Numbered from the stretch's first letter, positions 1 through 9,408 are shown. The stretch is DNA of 64,000 nt from Conexibacter sp. CPCC 206217 (GCF_030646165.1 NZ_JAUTDO010000008.1:124001-188000); one strand, 5' to 3'. Notes: generated from the letters alone by a model not told the origin. Numbers and translations: made by a program.

Positions 1-1846
1 CGGCGACAGCCGGCACCGCGATCGAGAGCCCGAACGGAGCGTCCTTGTACGGCCCGGTGATGTACACCTTGCCGCCGAGCCGGAACGGCAGCGGCCCGGC
101 GCCGGCGGCGACGTCCGCTCTGCCGATCAGCGAGTTCGGTCCGCAGGCGCCGGCGCTGGCCGCCGCATCGGAGCAGAGGTCAGCGTCGGCGATCCGCGCC
201 AACAGTCCCTTGGGCATCGAGACATCGATGTCGGAGAGGTCCTGTTGACGGCCGCCGCGCGAGAACTGCAGCATGAACGACGAGTCCTTCGCGCCGCGCG
301 CGTCGACGCTGCCCGCGACGAGCGCCGGGTCGAACCCGGGAGCACCGCAGGGCGTGCCCTGCCCGTCCGCGCTGACCGTGAACGAGTCCTCCGACGTCGC
401 GACCTTGCCGCTCCATGCGGTGAACGTGGTCTTGGTCGTGTGCGTCCCGCACGTCTCGGGCAGCACCAGCGGCGCCTTCGGCCCGTCGTTGAACTCGAGC
501 GCGAGGTCCGTGAACGGCAGCTGCGGGTTGTTGTCGAACGTGGCGGTGAGATTGCCTGCGCCGTCACGATCGACCACACCGGCCAGCTTGATTCGCACCC
601 CGCTGCCAGCCGCGACGAGATAGAGCTTGATCAACTCGCTGGCAGTTGGCTGCGCGAGGTAGATCGACCCGCTCAGCGGATTGTCGAGCAACGGCGTTCT
701 CACCGTCACCGTCCCGATCTTCGAGTTCCCCGGACAACTCGCCGGCCCGTCGACTCTCAGCCCGATCTGCTCCGGGGCGCACCCTCCCAGCCCGGCGGCC
801 GACGGAGGCGAAACCCGCACCCCCGCCGGCAGCGCCACCACAGCCTTCTTCAACGCCGCCTGCGCCAGCCCGGTCGGATCGGTGCTGTACGGCATTCTCA
901 GATGCACCTCGAAGCCGGACGGGGTGTCGGCTTCTCTCATGACGGGCTGCATCGTCAGGCTCGGATCGAATGGGACCTTGTCGCAGTTCTCCGACCCAAC
1001 CGGTCTGTTCTCGGGAGCAGGCGTGTGCGAATCGAACGACGAGTACTTCCAGTCGGTCGGGTCCTGCCAGGATGCGACGCGGAGGTTCGTCCGGACTGGG
1101 CCTGCGCATTCGGTTGGGAGGGTGAGGAAAGGCTTTGGCGTGACGTTAGCTCGGGTCGGCGTCGCGAAACAGTCGATGATCGGGTCCCAAACGGGATCGA
1201 GGTGATCGCCGTAGCAGCCTGAGGCGGGGATGCCTCGTGCGGGGTCGTGGCTCTGGTCAGCCGGAACTCCCCAGAATGTGAGTGATGTGCCCGTGACCGG
1301 CGATGACTGCGGGATGCCCGGGACAAGCACTGAGAGGCCATAGTCGTCCTCGGAGCGCACCGCGGCATTGAGGACAACTGGAATGCTCAACGGATGAAAT
1401 CCAAACTGTGCAGGAGAGTCATCGCTCGGCACAAGATTAAAGACAGGATACGTGAGAAGTGAACCATTGAGATCCACCGTGGCGAGACCTACCTGCGCGG
1501 ATGGCAAGCATCCCAGTTGGGAGAAGCGTTCCTTCGAGCACTTCGGAGTTGCTGAGGGATCTCCGCCGAAACCAGCGGGGAGGTCGACGACGATGTCCTT
1601 GACCGACTCGTCGGGCACTCCCGCGAACAGAATCGTTGTCGATGCTTGGTAAGGATGTGACCCGGCGGCGGTCGCCGCTGCTCCGTCCGCGTTCGAGACG
1701 AGTCCATCGAAGCCGTCGATCGAAAGCTCGGCGCCGCGCGCCGTCTGCGTCCACCCCGCAGCGCAGATCAGCATCGTGCACAGCAGGATCGCCGGAGCGG
1801 ACGCCCGGAGACCACGTTTGCCGTATGTCAGTGGCCCACATGTCAT
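1..1846 (-). CDS. Large secreted surface protein, 3' part missing (runs off left edge)
   Basis: The frame is open from an ATG at 1846 down to base 1, giving 615 codons with no stop, so the C-terminus lies outside the window. The protein opens with a hydrophobic signal segment (residues about 13-30). It then shows motifs I associate with large secreted proteins of Solirubrobacterales: VDLPAGFGGDPSATPKCS at about residues 85-102 and KDAPFGLSIAVPAVA near the edge. A GAAAGG ribosome site lies 8 bases before the start. The start overlaps the stop of the upstream gene as ATGA, so the two are probably translationally coupled. It is likely exported and beta-rich. The molecular role is unknown, and the family assignment is from memory rather than a search. 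Confidence 0.85.
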   Translation of the reverse strand, partial: MTCGPLTYGKRGLRASAPAILLCTMLICAAGWTQTARGAELSIDGFDGLVSNADGAAATAAGSHPYQASTTILFAGVPDESVKDIVVDLPAGFGGDPSATPKCSKERFSQLGCLPSAQVGLATVDLNGSLLTYPVFNLVPSDDSPAQFGFHPLSIPVVLNAAVRSEDDYGLSVLVPGIPQSSPVTGTSLTFWGVPADQSHDPARGIPASGCYGDHLDPVWDPIIDCFATPTRANVTPKPFLTLPTECAGPVRTNLRVASWQDPTDWKYSSFDSHTPAPENRPVGSENCDKVPFDPSLTMQPVMREADTPSGFEVHLRMPYSTDPTGLAQAALKKAVVALPAGVRVSPPSAAGLGGCAPEQIGLRVDGPASCPGNSKIGTVTVRTPLLDNPLSGSIYLAQPTASELIKLYLVAAGSGVRIKLAGVVDRDGAGNLTATFDNNPQLPFTDLALEFNDGPKAPLVLPETCGTHTTKTTFTAWSGKVATSEDSFTVSADGQGTPCGAPGFDPALVAGSVDARGAKDSSFMLQFSRGGRQQDLSDIDVSMPKGLLARIADADLCSDAAASAGACGPNSLIGRADVAAGAGPLPFRLGGKVYITGPYKDAPFGLSIAVPAVA

Positions 1847-4020
1847 CGTTCTGCCTTTCTAGGGCCCGCCTTGAGCGCGCTGGAGCCGACTCGTTGCCGC
1901 ACGACGTGACGCAGCGTGACCGGCTTGGCGACGCTTGAGAACCGAACGACGGCCCGGACGCGTGTAATTCCTCTCCTCGCAAGTACAGACCTGGCGAATC
2001 TGTTGACGTGAAGGACGATCGTCGCGTTTCGATTCCTGGTGAGCGTTGCGGTGTGCTTGTCGGCTACGACCGTCGCCCCGCTGTGTGTGATGAGGAGTTC
2101 CGCCGTGAAGGCTCCTCGAGTACTTGCTGTCATGGTCAGCCGCAGGCGGCCGGTGGCGGCAAATCGTCTCCAGCCAGCCTTACCGATTCTTTTCACGGAA
2201 AAGACCGGAGCGACTGACAGATCGGGTGCGTTTTCCGAAGTCGCGGGCGTAGACGAGCCCAGACGTGGGACATCAACTAAAGTTCGCGGCGACGGCTGGC
2301 ACGCGCTTCCCGAACATTCGGCACCAGGCAGGGGGCGTGCCGGCCGGCCATTGAGGGTCGCGTCATAGAGGTCGGTGTTGTTGTCTCTGTCGGAGGTAGC
2401 CAACTGCTCACGCGTTGTGAAGAACACGTCACTGCCATCACTACTCGCGTCTTGAAAAAATGAATTATCTTGGCTTTGGCCCGATGAGATCAGCCTGACT
2501 GTGCCGTCGGCAATTTCATACGCGTCGAACTGGGAGTTGACGTCACCTGGGACGAGACGCTGACGTGTGCTGAAAAACGCGCGCCGCCCGTCGGCAGAGA
2601 TCGAGTTCTGGTAGATGGCCGGTTCGGTACCGAACCGGCTACCTCTTGTCCCAGGAGGCAGGACTGCGGAATCGACAGGTTCTTGCCCGTTCGATGGGCA
2701 AGACCCACACGAGATAATCTTCCGATCCGCGTCGTAAAGATAGATCTGACGAGATCCTCTCGAATCGTAAGTCGTCAGATTGTCCTCGGACGCGAAGACG
2801 AGCCCCGAACCGTCAGCCGAGACCCGAGCCGTTTGTCCCGGCCCGGCAAACGTTCCCGACGAACCGAACGTCGGCGCGACGGCTTCGATGCTGCCGCCTC
2901 TCCAAAGATAGATCCCGACGGTCATCCCGTCATCGACGCTAGCGACAAAGTAGACGGAATCGCCATTGTCACCAGCCCCGATAACCCCGTATACCGTTGT
3001 CAGATCCCCGACTGTCCCTCCGGTGAGGAGCTCAAGGCTGCCGTCATCGACGCGATATCGATAGAGATCAGTCCTTGTGTCTTGGTCGCCATCAAGGAGT
3101 TGTTCATCCGACGTAAAGTAGGCGCTGCTCCCATCACGGGTTGCTGTCCAGAAGGTTGCTGCTTGTGGCACGTCTGGGGTAAGCTTCTGGGACTGTGACA
3201 CCGGTCGAGTTTCCGTGCCGTCAAGTCGCACATAGATCCGACCATCATTTGGCGTCGTGAAGAAGATCTTGCTGCCATCGGATGACACGGTGTTGAGCAG
3301 GCTTCCCGACGCGCCGCCACCGGCGACGGCGCCTGCTGCCGCTGGCGAGCTATCGGGGAGGACGTTCACCAACCTGACTGCTCCAGCCGTCCACTCGTAG
3401 AGGTTTGTGACGCCAGCGGGCGCGGTTGCCGTGTGGGCGTTGGAGTCTTGGAAGACGACGTGCGACGCGTCGCTCGACGAGCCAACGTACGAGATGTCCG
3501 GATAGAGCGCAGGATTCGGCAGGGTGTCGAGCGTGAGAGTGGTGTAGCCGGGTCGGCCGACCGCACTGAGGAAGTAGTTGAGAGTCCCCGCGGAAGCGTC
3601 TGGGGCAAGGACGGGATCTTGAGCCAGCGTTATCGCCTTTGTCAGATCATCCGAATATCCGCCGACTGGCGCTTGCGCGCTGAAACTTCCATGCTCGGCA
3701 GCAGCTTCAGGCACGGTGCTCCACCCATCTGCGGTCCGGCGGGCCACATACGATATGCGAAATGCGCCTACTGATGCACCGGCAAATGGCGTTCCGGAGA
3801 TGAACGCTACCGAATCGCCCGAGGGAGCACTATCCACGAGAAACGAGGCGGGAATGTTAGCGGCCTCCACGAGAACGTCGCCGCCAGTCTTGTCAGGCGG
3901 AGACACCTGTTCATACGTCCGCCCGATGGCCGACCCGGAGCTTATTGCCAGCGCCGTCGCAATGCCGGTGACGGCGCACATGGTTTTGCGCCATTGGCGC
4001 TGGTACGCGATCTGCTTCAT
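1843..4020 (-). CDS. Secreted TolB/WD40-like beta-propeller protein
   Basis: 725 residues with an N-terminal signal segment (about residues 12-33, MCAVTGIATALAISSGSA) followed by YEQVSPPDKTGGDV, the usual opening of a secreted family common in Solirubrobacterales. The body contains repeated blades such as SSDGSKIFFTTPNDGRIYV, RDGSSAYFTSDEQLLDGDQD, SADGSGLVFASEDNL and SSDGSDVFFTTREQLA, each pairing a D-G turn with a short aromatic strand, as in TolB/PD40 propellers. A basic Ig-like tail closes it. The start is fixed by a strong AGGAGGAG ribosome site just upstream. It overlaps the following gene by 4 bases. The ligand is unknown. GC is lower than in the rest of the window. Confidence 0.85.
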   Translation of the reverse strand: MKQIAYQRQWRKTMCAVTGIATALAISSGSAIGRTYEQVSPPDKTGGDVLVEAANIPASFLVDSAPSGDSVAFISGTPFAGASVGAFRISYVARRTADGWSTVPEAAAEHGSFSAQAPVGGYSDDLTKAITLAQDPVLAPDASAGTLNYFLSAVGRPGYTTLTLDTLPNPALYPDISYVGSSSDASHVVFQDSNAHTATAPAGVTNLYEWTAGAVRLVNVLPDSSPAAAGAVAGGGASGSLLNTVSSDGSKIFFTTPNDGRIYVRLDGTETRPVSQSQKLTPDVPQAATFWTATRDGSSAYFTSDEQLLDGDQDTRTDLYRYRVDDGSLELLTGGTVGDLTTVYGVIGAGDNGDSVYFVASVDDGMTVGIYLWRGGSIEAVAPTFGSSGTFAGPGQTARVSADGSGLVFASEDNLTTYDSRGSRQIYLYDADRKIISCGSCPSNGQEPVDSAVLPPGTRGSRFGTEPAIYQNSISADGRRAFFSTRQRLVPGDVNSQFDAYEIADGTVRLISSGQSQDNSFFQDASSDGSDVFFTTREQLATSDRDNNTDLYDATLNGRPARPLPGAECSGSACQPSPRTLVDVPRLGSSTPATSENAPDLSVAPVFSVKRIGKAGWRRFAATGRLRLTMTASTRGAFTAELLITHSGATVVADKHTATLTRNRNATIVLHVNRFARSVLARRGITRVRAVVRFSSVAKPVTLRHVVRQRVGSSALKAGPRKAER

Positions 4021-4388
4021 CCACTCCTCCTAGCCGATGACCCACTTTCCGACATACTAATGGTAGACACATATGGCTCTAGAGGCAACGCGGTGCGTCA
4101 AAACAGGTGTAGCCGATCGGCTGGAAGGCAGAGCGAGTCTCACGCAGTGGATAGCGAATGGTTTCGGGTCCGGAGCGGCGAGAGTGATTGGCGCGGCCAT
4201 GGCCGCGCCCTGTAGAAGAGCTAAATCCTGGCTTATTGCATCTACTGCATTTCTAGAGTATCATGTGCAACAGCGTGTGTGCCGCGCGTCGACTGATGAG
4301 AGCGGGTTGAAAGGGGGGATCTGTGTGGCGCTCACACGCTTTACTGCATGGCTTCTAGTAGCCAGCACAATAAAGAATGAGGTAATAT
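4021..4388. other. 368-base intergenic region, AT-richer, divergent promoters expected
   Basis: This is the only gene-free stretch above 300 bases. It separates the minus-strand propeller gene from the plus-strand gene at 4389, so it should hold both promoters. It is clearly richer in A and T than the genome around it. It contains a perfect 20-bp palindrome (4190-4209) and a short hairpin near 4321-4336 (GTGTG...CACAC). No convincing coding frame or tRNA was seen. Confidence 0.6.
4190..4209. repeat. Perfect 20-bp palindrome
   Basis: GGCGCGGCCATGGCCGCGCC reads identically on both strands. It sits in the divergent intergenic region, 170 bases from one start and 180 from the other. It could be an operator for a dimeric protein or a cruciform/hairpin; no T-run follows, so a classical terminator is less likely. 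Confidence 0.6.
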
Positions 4389-4988
4389 ATGTTTAAGTTG
4401 CGATTGCTGTTCGTGACTGCTCTTGCTGTGGTTGCAGGCATGGCGATAACGAGCGCTGCGAGCGCTATTGTCATCGGACCAGGCGCACCTGGAACGAGAA
4501 CACCGATAACTGCCACGGCTACTAATCTCACCGTCGGTGTTCCTCCCGGCGGATATCAGAGTAATGTCACTCTCACGGGGACAATAACAGCCGGCAATAT
4601 CGCTAATAACGTTCTTACGCAAATAGGTACCATTCTAGCTGGAACCTGCGTCAGCGTGACTGCCGGATTCATAACAGAATGTAGACTACTTACGTCGGCT
4701 GCGCCGTGGAACGTCTTCATACAAGGCACAGCCGGTGCTGCGACGGTCAGAGTCGTAATTAGACCAGTGACGTTCCTAATAAGCACGTCAGACGGCAGAA
4801 TCGCGTGCCTACTTACCGCGGATGTAAACGGCACCTATGCGAGAGCAACCGGAGTTCTTACCCTCGCTGGTGCTGGTTCGGTTACTAATATAGTGCCGAG
4901 AGTGCTAGCGCCGGGAACGTGTCCGGCGGGCGGTGCGCCAACTCTGACGGGAACTTTCAGAATTGTTCCGGCAATAACCTGGGTGTAG
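4389..4988 (+). CDS. Small secreted protein of unknown function, AT-richer
   Basis: 199 residues with a clear signal peptide (residues 1-26, LLFVTALAVVAGMAITSAASA) and a mature part rich in Thr, Ala, Val and Gly with alternating hydrophobic residues, suggesting a beta-structured extracellular domain. Four cysteines in the mature part could form two disulphides. A GAGGT ribosome site lies just before the ATG. Base composition is far lower in GC than neighbours, with ATA, AAT and TTA-type codons frequent, which suggests recent acquisition or a gene under different composition pressure. I do not recognise a named family. Confidence 0.8.
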   Translation: MFKLRLLFVTALAVVAGMAITSAASAIVIGPGAPGTRTPITATATNLTVGVPPGGYQSNVTLTGTITAGNIANNVLTQIGTILAGTCVSVTAGFITECRLLTSAAPWNVFIQGTAGAATVRVVIRPVTFLISTSDGRIACLLTADVNGTYARATGVLTLAGAGSVTNIVPRVLAPGTCPAGGAPTLTGTFRIVPAITWV

Positions 4989-5093
4989 TAGCATAATTCA
5001 CTATTTGGTAGCCTTCTTGTGCCGGGGTGCGCTGTGTGCCTCGGCACAGGTTGTGCGCACGTGTATCGCATTGGCTGAGGCTGAGGTGCTGGG

Positions 5094-6092
5094 ATGAGAA
5101 TCGCGTTTTGTGCTGACATCGCGACCCCGAACGGCTGTTACCGAGCACTGTGGCCGATGGTGGCGCTCGGCACACGCGGGCATAGGATACGACAGGTTAA
5201 TCCTGGGGTCGGTCGGAAGTTACTGGGCCAGTTCGAGGTCTTACATGTGCATCGATACTCGGACCCTCAAATCCTTGGTTTGGTGCGTATTGCGCATGAG
5301 GAGGGGCTCGGTGTCGTCTGGGACAACGATGATAATTTCGCTGCAATCGATAGAGCGATGCCCGATTATGTTCGGCACGGGGGCCTGAAGTGGGAGAGAC
5401 GGTCGGCAGATATGCGGCGGATCTTCGAGCTGGCGGGGATCGTCACCAGCCCGAGTGAGCATTTGTGTGAGGTTCACCTAGAGGCTGGAGCACGGGAGGT
5501 TGCGGTCGTGCCGAATCGCATCCAGCGGAGAGATTTGACGGGACCGCAGATCAGCGCGCGGGTTGTGGTGATCGGGTGGCTTGCCGGGAGAGAGCATCGG
5601 ATGGACGTGCGCGCCCTCGGGATGGACGAGGTGCTCGCTCGGGTGTTGGAGCGCTCGACGGATGTGTACGTGGAGAGCGTCGGGATCTCACTCGGGCTGA
5701 AGTCGGATCGCTACATACACACCGAAGGCGTTCACTTTCCGAGATTGATCTCCAAGCTCGCGAGCCTCGACATCGGGATCGCCCCGCTGGCTGACCTGCC
5801 GTTCAACCGGTCACGATCGGACATCAAGGTTCGGGAGTATGCGGCTGGCGGGGTGCCGTGGCTTGCCTCACCGATAGGGCCGTACACCGGCCTCGGTCCT
5901 GATCAGGGCGGGATGTTGGTCGGCGATGCTGACTGGGAAGACGCGCTTGTCAGGTTCGCCACGGACGCGAAGCGGCGGAGGAAGCTTTCGCGTGCGGCGC
6001 AGAAGTGGGCGGCGCGTGAGACGATTGAGCGGTCGGTGGGGGAGTGGGAGCAGATACTGACGCGGGCGATCGAGGTTCGGCAGAGTGAGTGA
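5094..6092 (+). CDS. Glycosyltransferase-like protein (GT-B type), copy 1
   Basis: 332 residues. The N-terminus MRIAFCADIATPNGCYRALW and the acidic stretch WDNDDNFAAI resemble bacterial GT-B proteins of the family-1/4 superfamily. The C-terminal part has a donor-site-like region, NRSRSDIKVREYAAGGVPWL followed by GPYTGLG and GGMLV, the position where nucleotide-sugar binding is expected. A GAGGTG ribosome site precedes the ATG. The next gene is a clear paralogue 35 bases downstream. The sugar substrate is unknown; a role in a surface glycan is inference from the neighbouring secreted proteins. Confidence 0.75.
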   Translation: MRIAFCADIATPNGCYRALWPMVALGTRGHRIRQVNPGVGRKLLGQFEVLHVHRYSDPQILGLVRIAHEEGLGVVWDNDDNFAAIDRAMPDYVRHGGLKWERRSADMRRIFELAGIVTSPSEHLCEVHLEAGAREVAVVPNRIQRRDLTGPQISARVVVIGWLAGREHRMDVRALGMDEVLARVLERSTDVYVESVGISLGLKSDRYIHTEGVHFPRLISKLASLDIGIAPLADLPFNRSRSDIKVREYAAGGVPWLASPIGPYTGLGPDQGGMLVGDADWEDALVRFATDAKRRRKLSRAAQKWAARETIERSVGEWEQILTRAIEVRQSE

Positions 6093-6127
6093 ACGGGGGA
6101 TGATGTGGGCTCAAGAGCCGGTGACGT

Positions 6128-7174
6128 ATGGCGTTGTTGAGGCGGGGGCGCGCTCAGACGCCGGTGGAGACGTTGTCGCTCGCATTCTCCGCGGACCTCG
6201 GCGCTGCCAATGGGTGGTACCGCGCGCACGGACCGTTGGAGGCGCTGGAGGCTCGGGGGCATCGGGTACGCGCGCTGAACGGGCGGGATGTGGCGACCGG
6301 CAGAGCGTTGACCGGAGTCGACGTGCTGCTCGTGCACCGGTCGTGCGACGCCGCGGCGCTGGGATTGGTCCAGTCGGCGCGCGCGCGGGGTGTCGCGGTC
6401 GTGTGGGACGACGACGATGACTTCTCTGCGATCCCTAGGAGGACGGCGAGTTACAAGCATCATGGCGGGATGGCGTACGAACGGCGTGCGGCGGCATTGA
6501 GGAAGCTGCTCCCGCACGTCGATGTGGCGACGGCGCCGAGCGAGCGCATCACTGCGCACCTGCAGGCCATGGGTGCCGCGCGGGTGCAGGAGCTGCCCAA
6601 CTACGTTCCGGACGCGTTCGTGCGTGCCAAACCACAATCGCATGCCGGGTTCACGATTGGTTGGGTTGCCGGGCTCGAACATCGCTACGACTATGACGCG
6701 CTCGGCATCCGTCAGCAGCTCGAAGCGCTCCTAGACGTCCATCCCGCGCTGCGCGTCTCGGCAATCGGGGTGGGACTCGGGCTTCCGGGCGATCGTTGCG
6801 TGCACGAGAGACTCGTGCCATTCGGCGAGCTTCCGGCGCGGATCGGCATGTTCGACGTCGCGCTGGCTCCGCTCGCCGACATCCCGTTCAACCACGCTCG
6901 CTCCGACATCAAGGTCAAGGAGTACACGGCGGTTGGCGTGCCGTGGCTCGCGTCGCCCATCGGTCCCTACCGTGGGCTTGGCGAACGGGAGGGTGGACGG
7001 CTGGTTGCCGATGATCGCTGGTTCGAAGAGATCAACCGGATGATCATTGACACGAAGGCGCACCGCCAAGCCGCCAGGCGTGCCGAGCGTTGGGGCTCAT
7101 CTCAGACGGTCTCGCAGAACGCTCACCAGTGGGAGACGCTCTTCACCGACCTCGTGCGCGCGCGCCGCGCGTAG
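6128..7174 (+). CDS. Glycosyltransferase-like protein (GT-B type), copy 2
   Basis: 348 residues, paralogous to the preceding gene along its whole length: FSADLGAANGWYRAHGPLEA, VVWDDDDDFSAIPRR and ARSDIKVKEYTAVGVPWLAS match the equivalent segments of copy 1. The GC content is higher than in copy 1, so the two are either an old duplication or separate acquisitions. No strong ribosome site is seen before the ATG; translation may depend on the upstream gene. The donor and acceptor are unknown. Confidence 0.75.
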   Translation: MALLRRGRAQTPVETLSLAFSADLGAANGWYRAHGPLEALEARGHRVRALNGRDVATGRALTGVDVLLVHRSCDAAALGLVQSARARGVAVVWDDDDDFSAIPRRTASYKHHGGMAYERRAAALRKLLPHVDVATAPSERITAHLQAMGAARVQELPNYVPDAFVRAKPQSHAGFTIGWVAGLEHRYDYDALGIRQQLEALLDVHPALRVSAIGVGLGLPGDRCVHERLVPFGELPARIGMFDVALAPLADIPFNHARSDIKVKEYTAVGVPWLASPIGPYRGLGEREGGRLVADDRWFEEINRMIIDTKAHRQAARRAERWGSSQTVSQNAHQWETLFTDLVRARRA

Positions 7175-7246
7175 CGCCGAGAGCTGCATTGCGCCGGGAT
7201 GTGAGCGGCGAGACGCGCGTTCAGCCGCCTCTACGCGGCGCCGCCG

Positions 7247-8428
7247 CTACGCGAACAGATGCCCCCCGATCCGCACCAACCCCTCCGCGTCATGGACGTC
7301 GTCGTCGAGGTGCGGAATCAGGAGCAGGGGGACAGAAGGCCCGAGCCGCGCCGCGAGCAGCGCGACGTTCTCGCGGTCGCGCACGGCGAGCGCGTGCTCG
7401 TCGGCGAAGCAGGCGGCGACTCTGCGCGCGAGCGGTCTGGAGAGGCCGGCCTCGTCGACGAGCCGGGCGATCAGCTCGCCGGCGTCCTCGTCGCCGAGCT
7501 GGTCGGCGTGGACGCGGTTGACGATCCCGCCGCCGAAGCCCATCCGCGCGGCCTTCAGCTTGCGGTGGAAGTAGATCGCCTCGTCGATCGGCTCGCGCTC
7601 GGGGGAGGTCACCAGCAGGAAGCGCGTGCCGGGGTCGCGCAGCAGCGCGTCGACCTGCTCGGCACGTGCTCTGAAGCCCTCCATCAGCCCGCCGAGCAGG
7701 CGGAAGAAGGTCGACAGGTCCGTCAGCAGGTCGACTCCGGTGACGCGCTTGAGGACGCCGAGCGCGAGACCGGTCGAGCGGCCCAGCAGCCGCATGCCCA
7801 GACCCGGTCCCGCCCACCCGCGCAGCAGCGCCTGCAGCGCGCGGCCCTCGAAGAACTGCGTCAGGCGGTCCGGCGCGTCGAGGAAGTCGAGCGCGTTGCG
7901 CGACGGCGGCGTGTCGAGCACGAGCAGGTCGAACTCAGCCGTAGCGGCGAGGTCGTGCAGCTTCGCGATCGCGGTGAACTCCTGCGAGCCGGCGACAGCG
8001 CCGGACAGCTCGCGGTAGATGCGGTTGGAGAGGATCTCCTCACGGGTTCTCGCGTCCGGCGCGAGCCGCTCGATCAGGTCGTCGAACGTGCGCTTGGCGT
8101 CGAGTTGCAGCGCCCACAGCTCGCCGTCGCCGAGGTCGAGGCCGGCGGCTGTGAAGGCGGCCGGGTCGACGCGGTGCGGGTCGTTGCCGAGCGCGTCGAG
8201 GCCGAGCGCGTTGGCGAGCCGCTGCGCCGGGTCGATCGTGACGACGCAGACCTTCAGCCCGCGCGCGGCCATCCCGGTCGCGATCGCGGCGGAGGTCGTC
8301 GTCTTGCCGACGCCGCCGGAGCCGCCGCAGATGCAGACGCGGGTGCCTGCGAGCAGCGTCGCGACGCCGCCCGCCGGCGCCCCTGCCGCCGCGCCGGCCG
8401 CCTGCTCGCCGTCGCGCAGGCCGCTCAC
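7247..8428 (-). CDS. ArsA/GET3-type ATPase, second of a pair
   Basis: 393 residues from a GTG at 8428 that overlaps the upstream stop (GTGA). The P-loop GGSGGVGKTTTSAAIA is at about residues 37-52. Switch motifs follow: TIDPAQRLANALG (A-loop/switch I region) and LLVLDTPPS (switch II). The C-terminal half GFGGGIVNRVH resembles the ArsA fold. It is cytosolic. Actinobacteria often carry two adjacent ArsA-like genes (Mycobacterium Rv3679/Rv3680) forming a heterodimer; this pair fits that arrangement. The DP and TPP motifs look intact, so ATP hydrolysis is likely. There is no arsenic gene nearby, so arsenite export is unlikely. Confidence 0.85.
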   Translation of the reverse strand: MSGLRDGEQAAGAAAGAPAGGVATLLAGTRVCICGGSGGVGKTTTSAAIATGMAARGLKVCVVTIDPAQRLANALGLDALGNDPHRVDPAAFTAAGLDLGDGELWALQLDAKRTFDDLIERLAPDARTREEILSNRIYRELSGAVAGSQEFTAIAKLHDLAATAEFDLLVLDTPPSRNALDFLDAPDRLTQFFEGRALQALLRGWAGPGLGMRLLGRSTGLALGVLKRVTGVDLLTDLSTFFRLLGGLMEGFRARAEQVDALLRDPGTRFLLVTSPEREPIDEAIYFHRKLKAARMGFGGGIVNRVHADQLGDEDAGELIARLVDEAGLSRPLARRVAACFADEHALAVRDRENVALLAARLGPSVPLLLIPHLDDDVHDAEGLVRIGGHLFA

Positions 8429-9408
8429 AGCAGCTCCTCCAACCGATCCGCCAGCAGCTCCAGCCCCGCACGATCGACCGACGGCGTGAACAGGTACGGC
8501 AGCTCGAACGGATCTGACCCGAGCCCGTCCGCGAGCCGCTGCACCTGCGCGCGCTGGGCGCGTGCGCGGACGTGCTCGGAGCGGGCCGATTCGAGTGCGG
8601 CTCGGACGAGCGGGGAGAGCGGCGACGACGCCGTGCTCGCGCGCGCCGAGCTGCCGTCGGACACCCCGCCGCCCGCCTCGATCGCTCTCGCCACCCCCGC
8701 CGCCTGCCGCGGCCCCAGCCGGTCGGGCACGAGCGCGTTGACGATCGTGTGCGACAGCTCGATCCCGCAGTCGTCGCGCAGCGACCGTCGCAGCGCGAGC
8801 GTCTCGTTGACCGGCATCTCCTCCGCCAGCGCGACCGCGATCACGGCGGCGAAGCGGGGGTCGGTGAAGGAGGCGTCGAGCGTGCGGCCCTGCGACGCGA
8901 TCGGGCCGACCTTCGCGATCTCGGCGAATGTTCGAGGCGTGCGCAGCGTCGCGAGGCCGTGGCCGGTCGCCGGCGCGTCGACGATCACGAGGTCGTAGGG
9001 CTCGGCGCCCTTCGTTCGCCGCGGCGCCTGCGACAGCTCCCACGCCTTGCCGAGCGCCAGCAGCTCGCGCATCCCGGGCGTCGCGGAGACGAAGCCGTGG
9101 AACGTGCGCGAGTGGGCGAGCACGTCGCCGAGCGGGCCGGCCTTCTGCTGCAGGTACTCCTCCAGCGCGTGCTGCGGCTCGATCGAGATCGTGTGCAGAT
9201 TGCGCGCCAGGCGCAGCTCGCGCGCGCCGCTGGAGCCGTCGGCGTGGCCGAACGCGACCGCGGCGCGGTCCTGGCCGGTCAGCTCGGCGACGACCGTGCG
9301 CAGGCCGCGACGGGCCGCCGCGATCCCGAGTGCGATCGCGACGGTCGACTTGCCGACGCCCCCTTTTCCGGTAAGGAAGAGCAGTCGCTTGTCGCGGAGT
9401 CCGGACAC
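8425..9408 (-). CDS. ArsA/GET3-type ATPase, first of a pair
   Basis: 327 residues if translation begins at the GTG at 9408 (VSGLRDKRLLFLTGKGGVGKST), placing the deviant Walker A GKGGVGKST at residues 13-21. A VIVDAPATGHGL motif follows at about residues 130-140. An upstream extension of the frame would run into the divergent ParA gene and is therefore not used. It is coupled to the next ATPase by a 4-base overlap; both proteins start with the same SGLRD residues. It resembles mycobacterial Rv3679. The biochemical role is unproven, probably an anion- or client-gated dimeric ATPase. Confidence 0.82.
   Translation of the reverse strand: MSGLRDKRLLFLTGKGGVGKSTVAIALGIAAARRGLRTVVAELTGQDRAAVAFGHADGSSGARELRLARNLHTISIEPQHALEEYLQQKAGPLGDVLAHSRTFHGFVSATPGMRELLALGKAWELSQAPRRTKGAEPYDLVIVDAPATGHGLATLRTPRTFAEIAKVGPIASQGRTLDASFTDPRFAAVIAVALAEEMPVNETLALRRSLRDDCGIELSHTIVNALVPDRLGPRQAAGVARAIEAGGGVSDGSSARASTASSPLSPLVRAALESARSEHVRARAQRAQVQRLADGLGSDPFELPYLFTPSVDRAGLELLADRLEELL

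Noticed and set aside
8430..9043. Upstream extension of the second ArsA-like gene
   Set aside because: The extension lies inside the first ArsA gene in another frame and is Arg/Ala-rich; the GTG at 8428 with a GTGA overlap is the natural start.
7247..9408. Arsenic resistance operon
   Set aside because: Only ArsA-like ATPases are present; there is no arsB, arsC, arsR or Cys-rich metal site, and paired ArsA-like proteins in actinobacteria have other roles.
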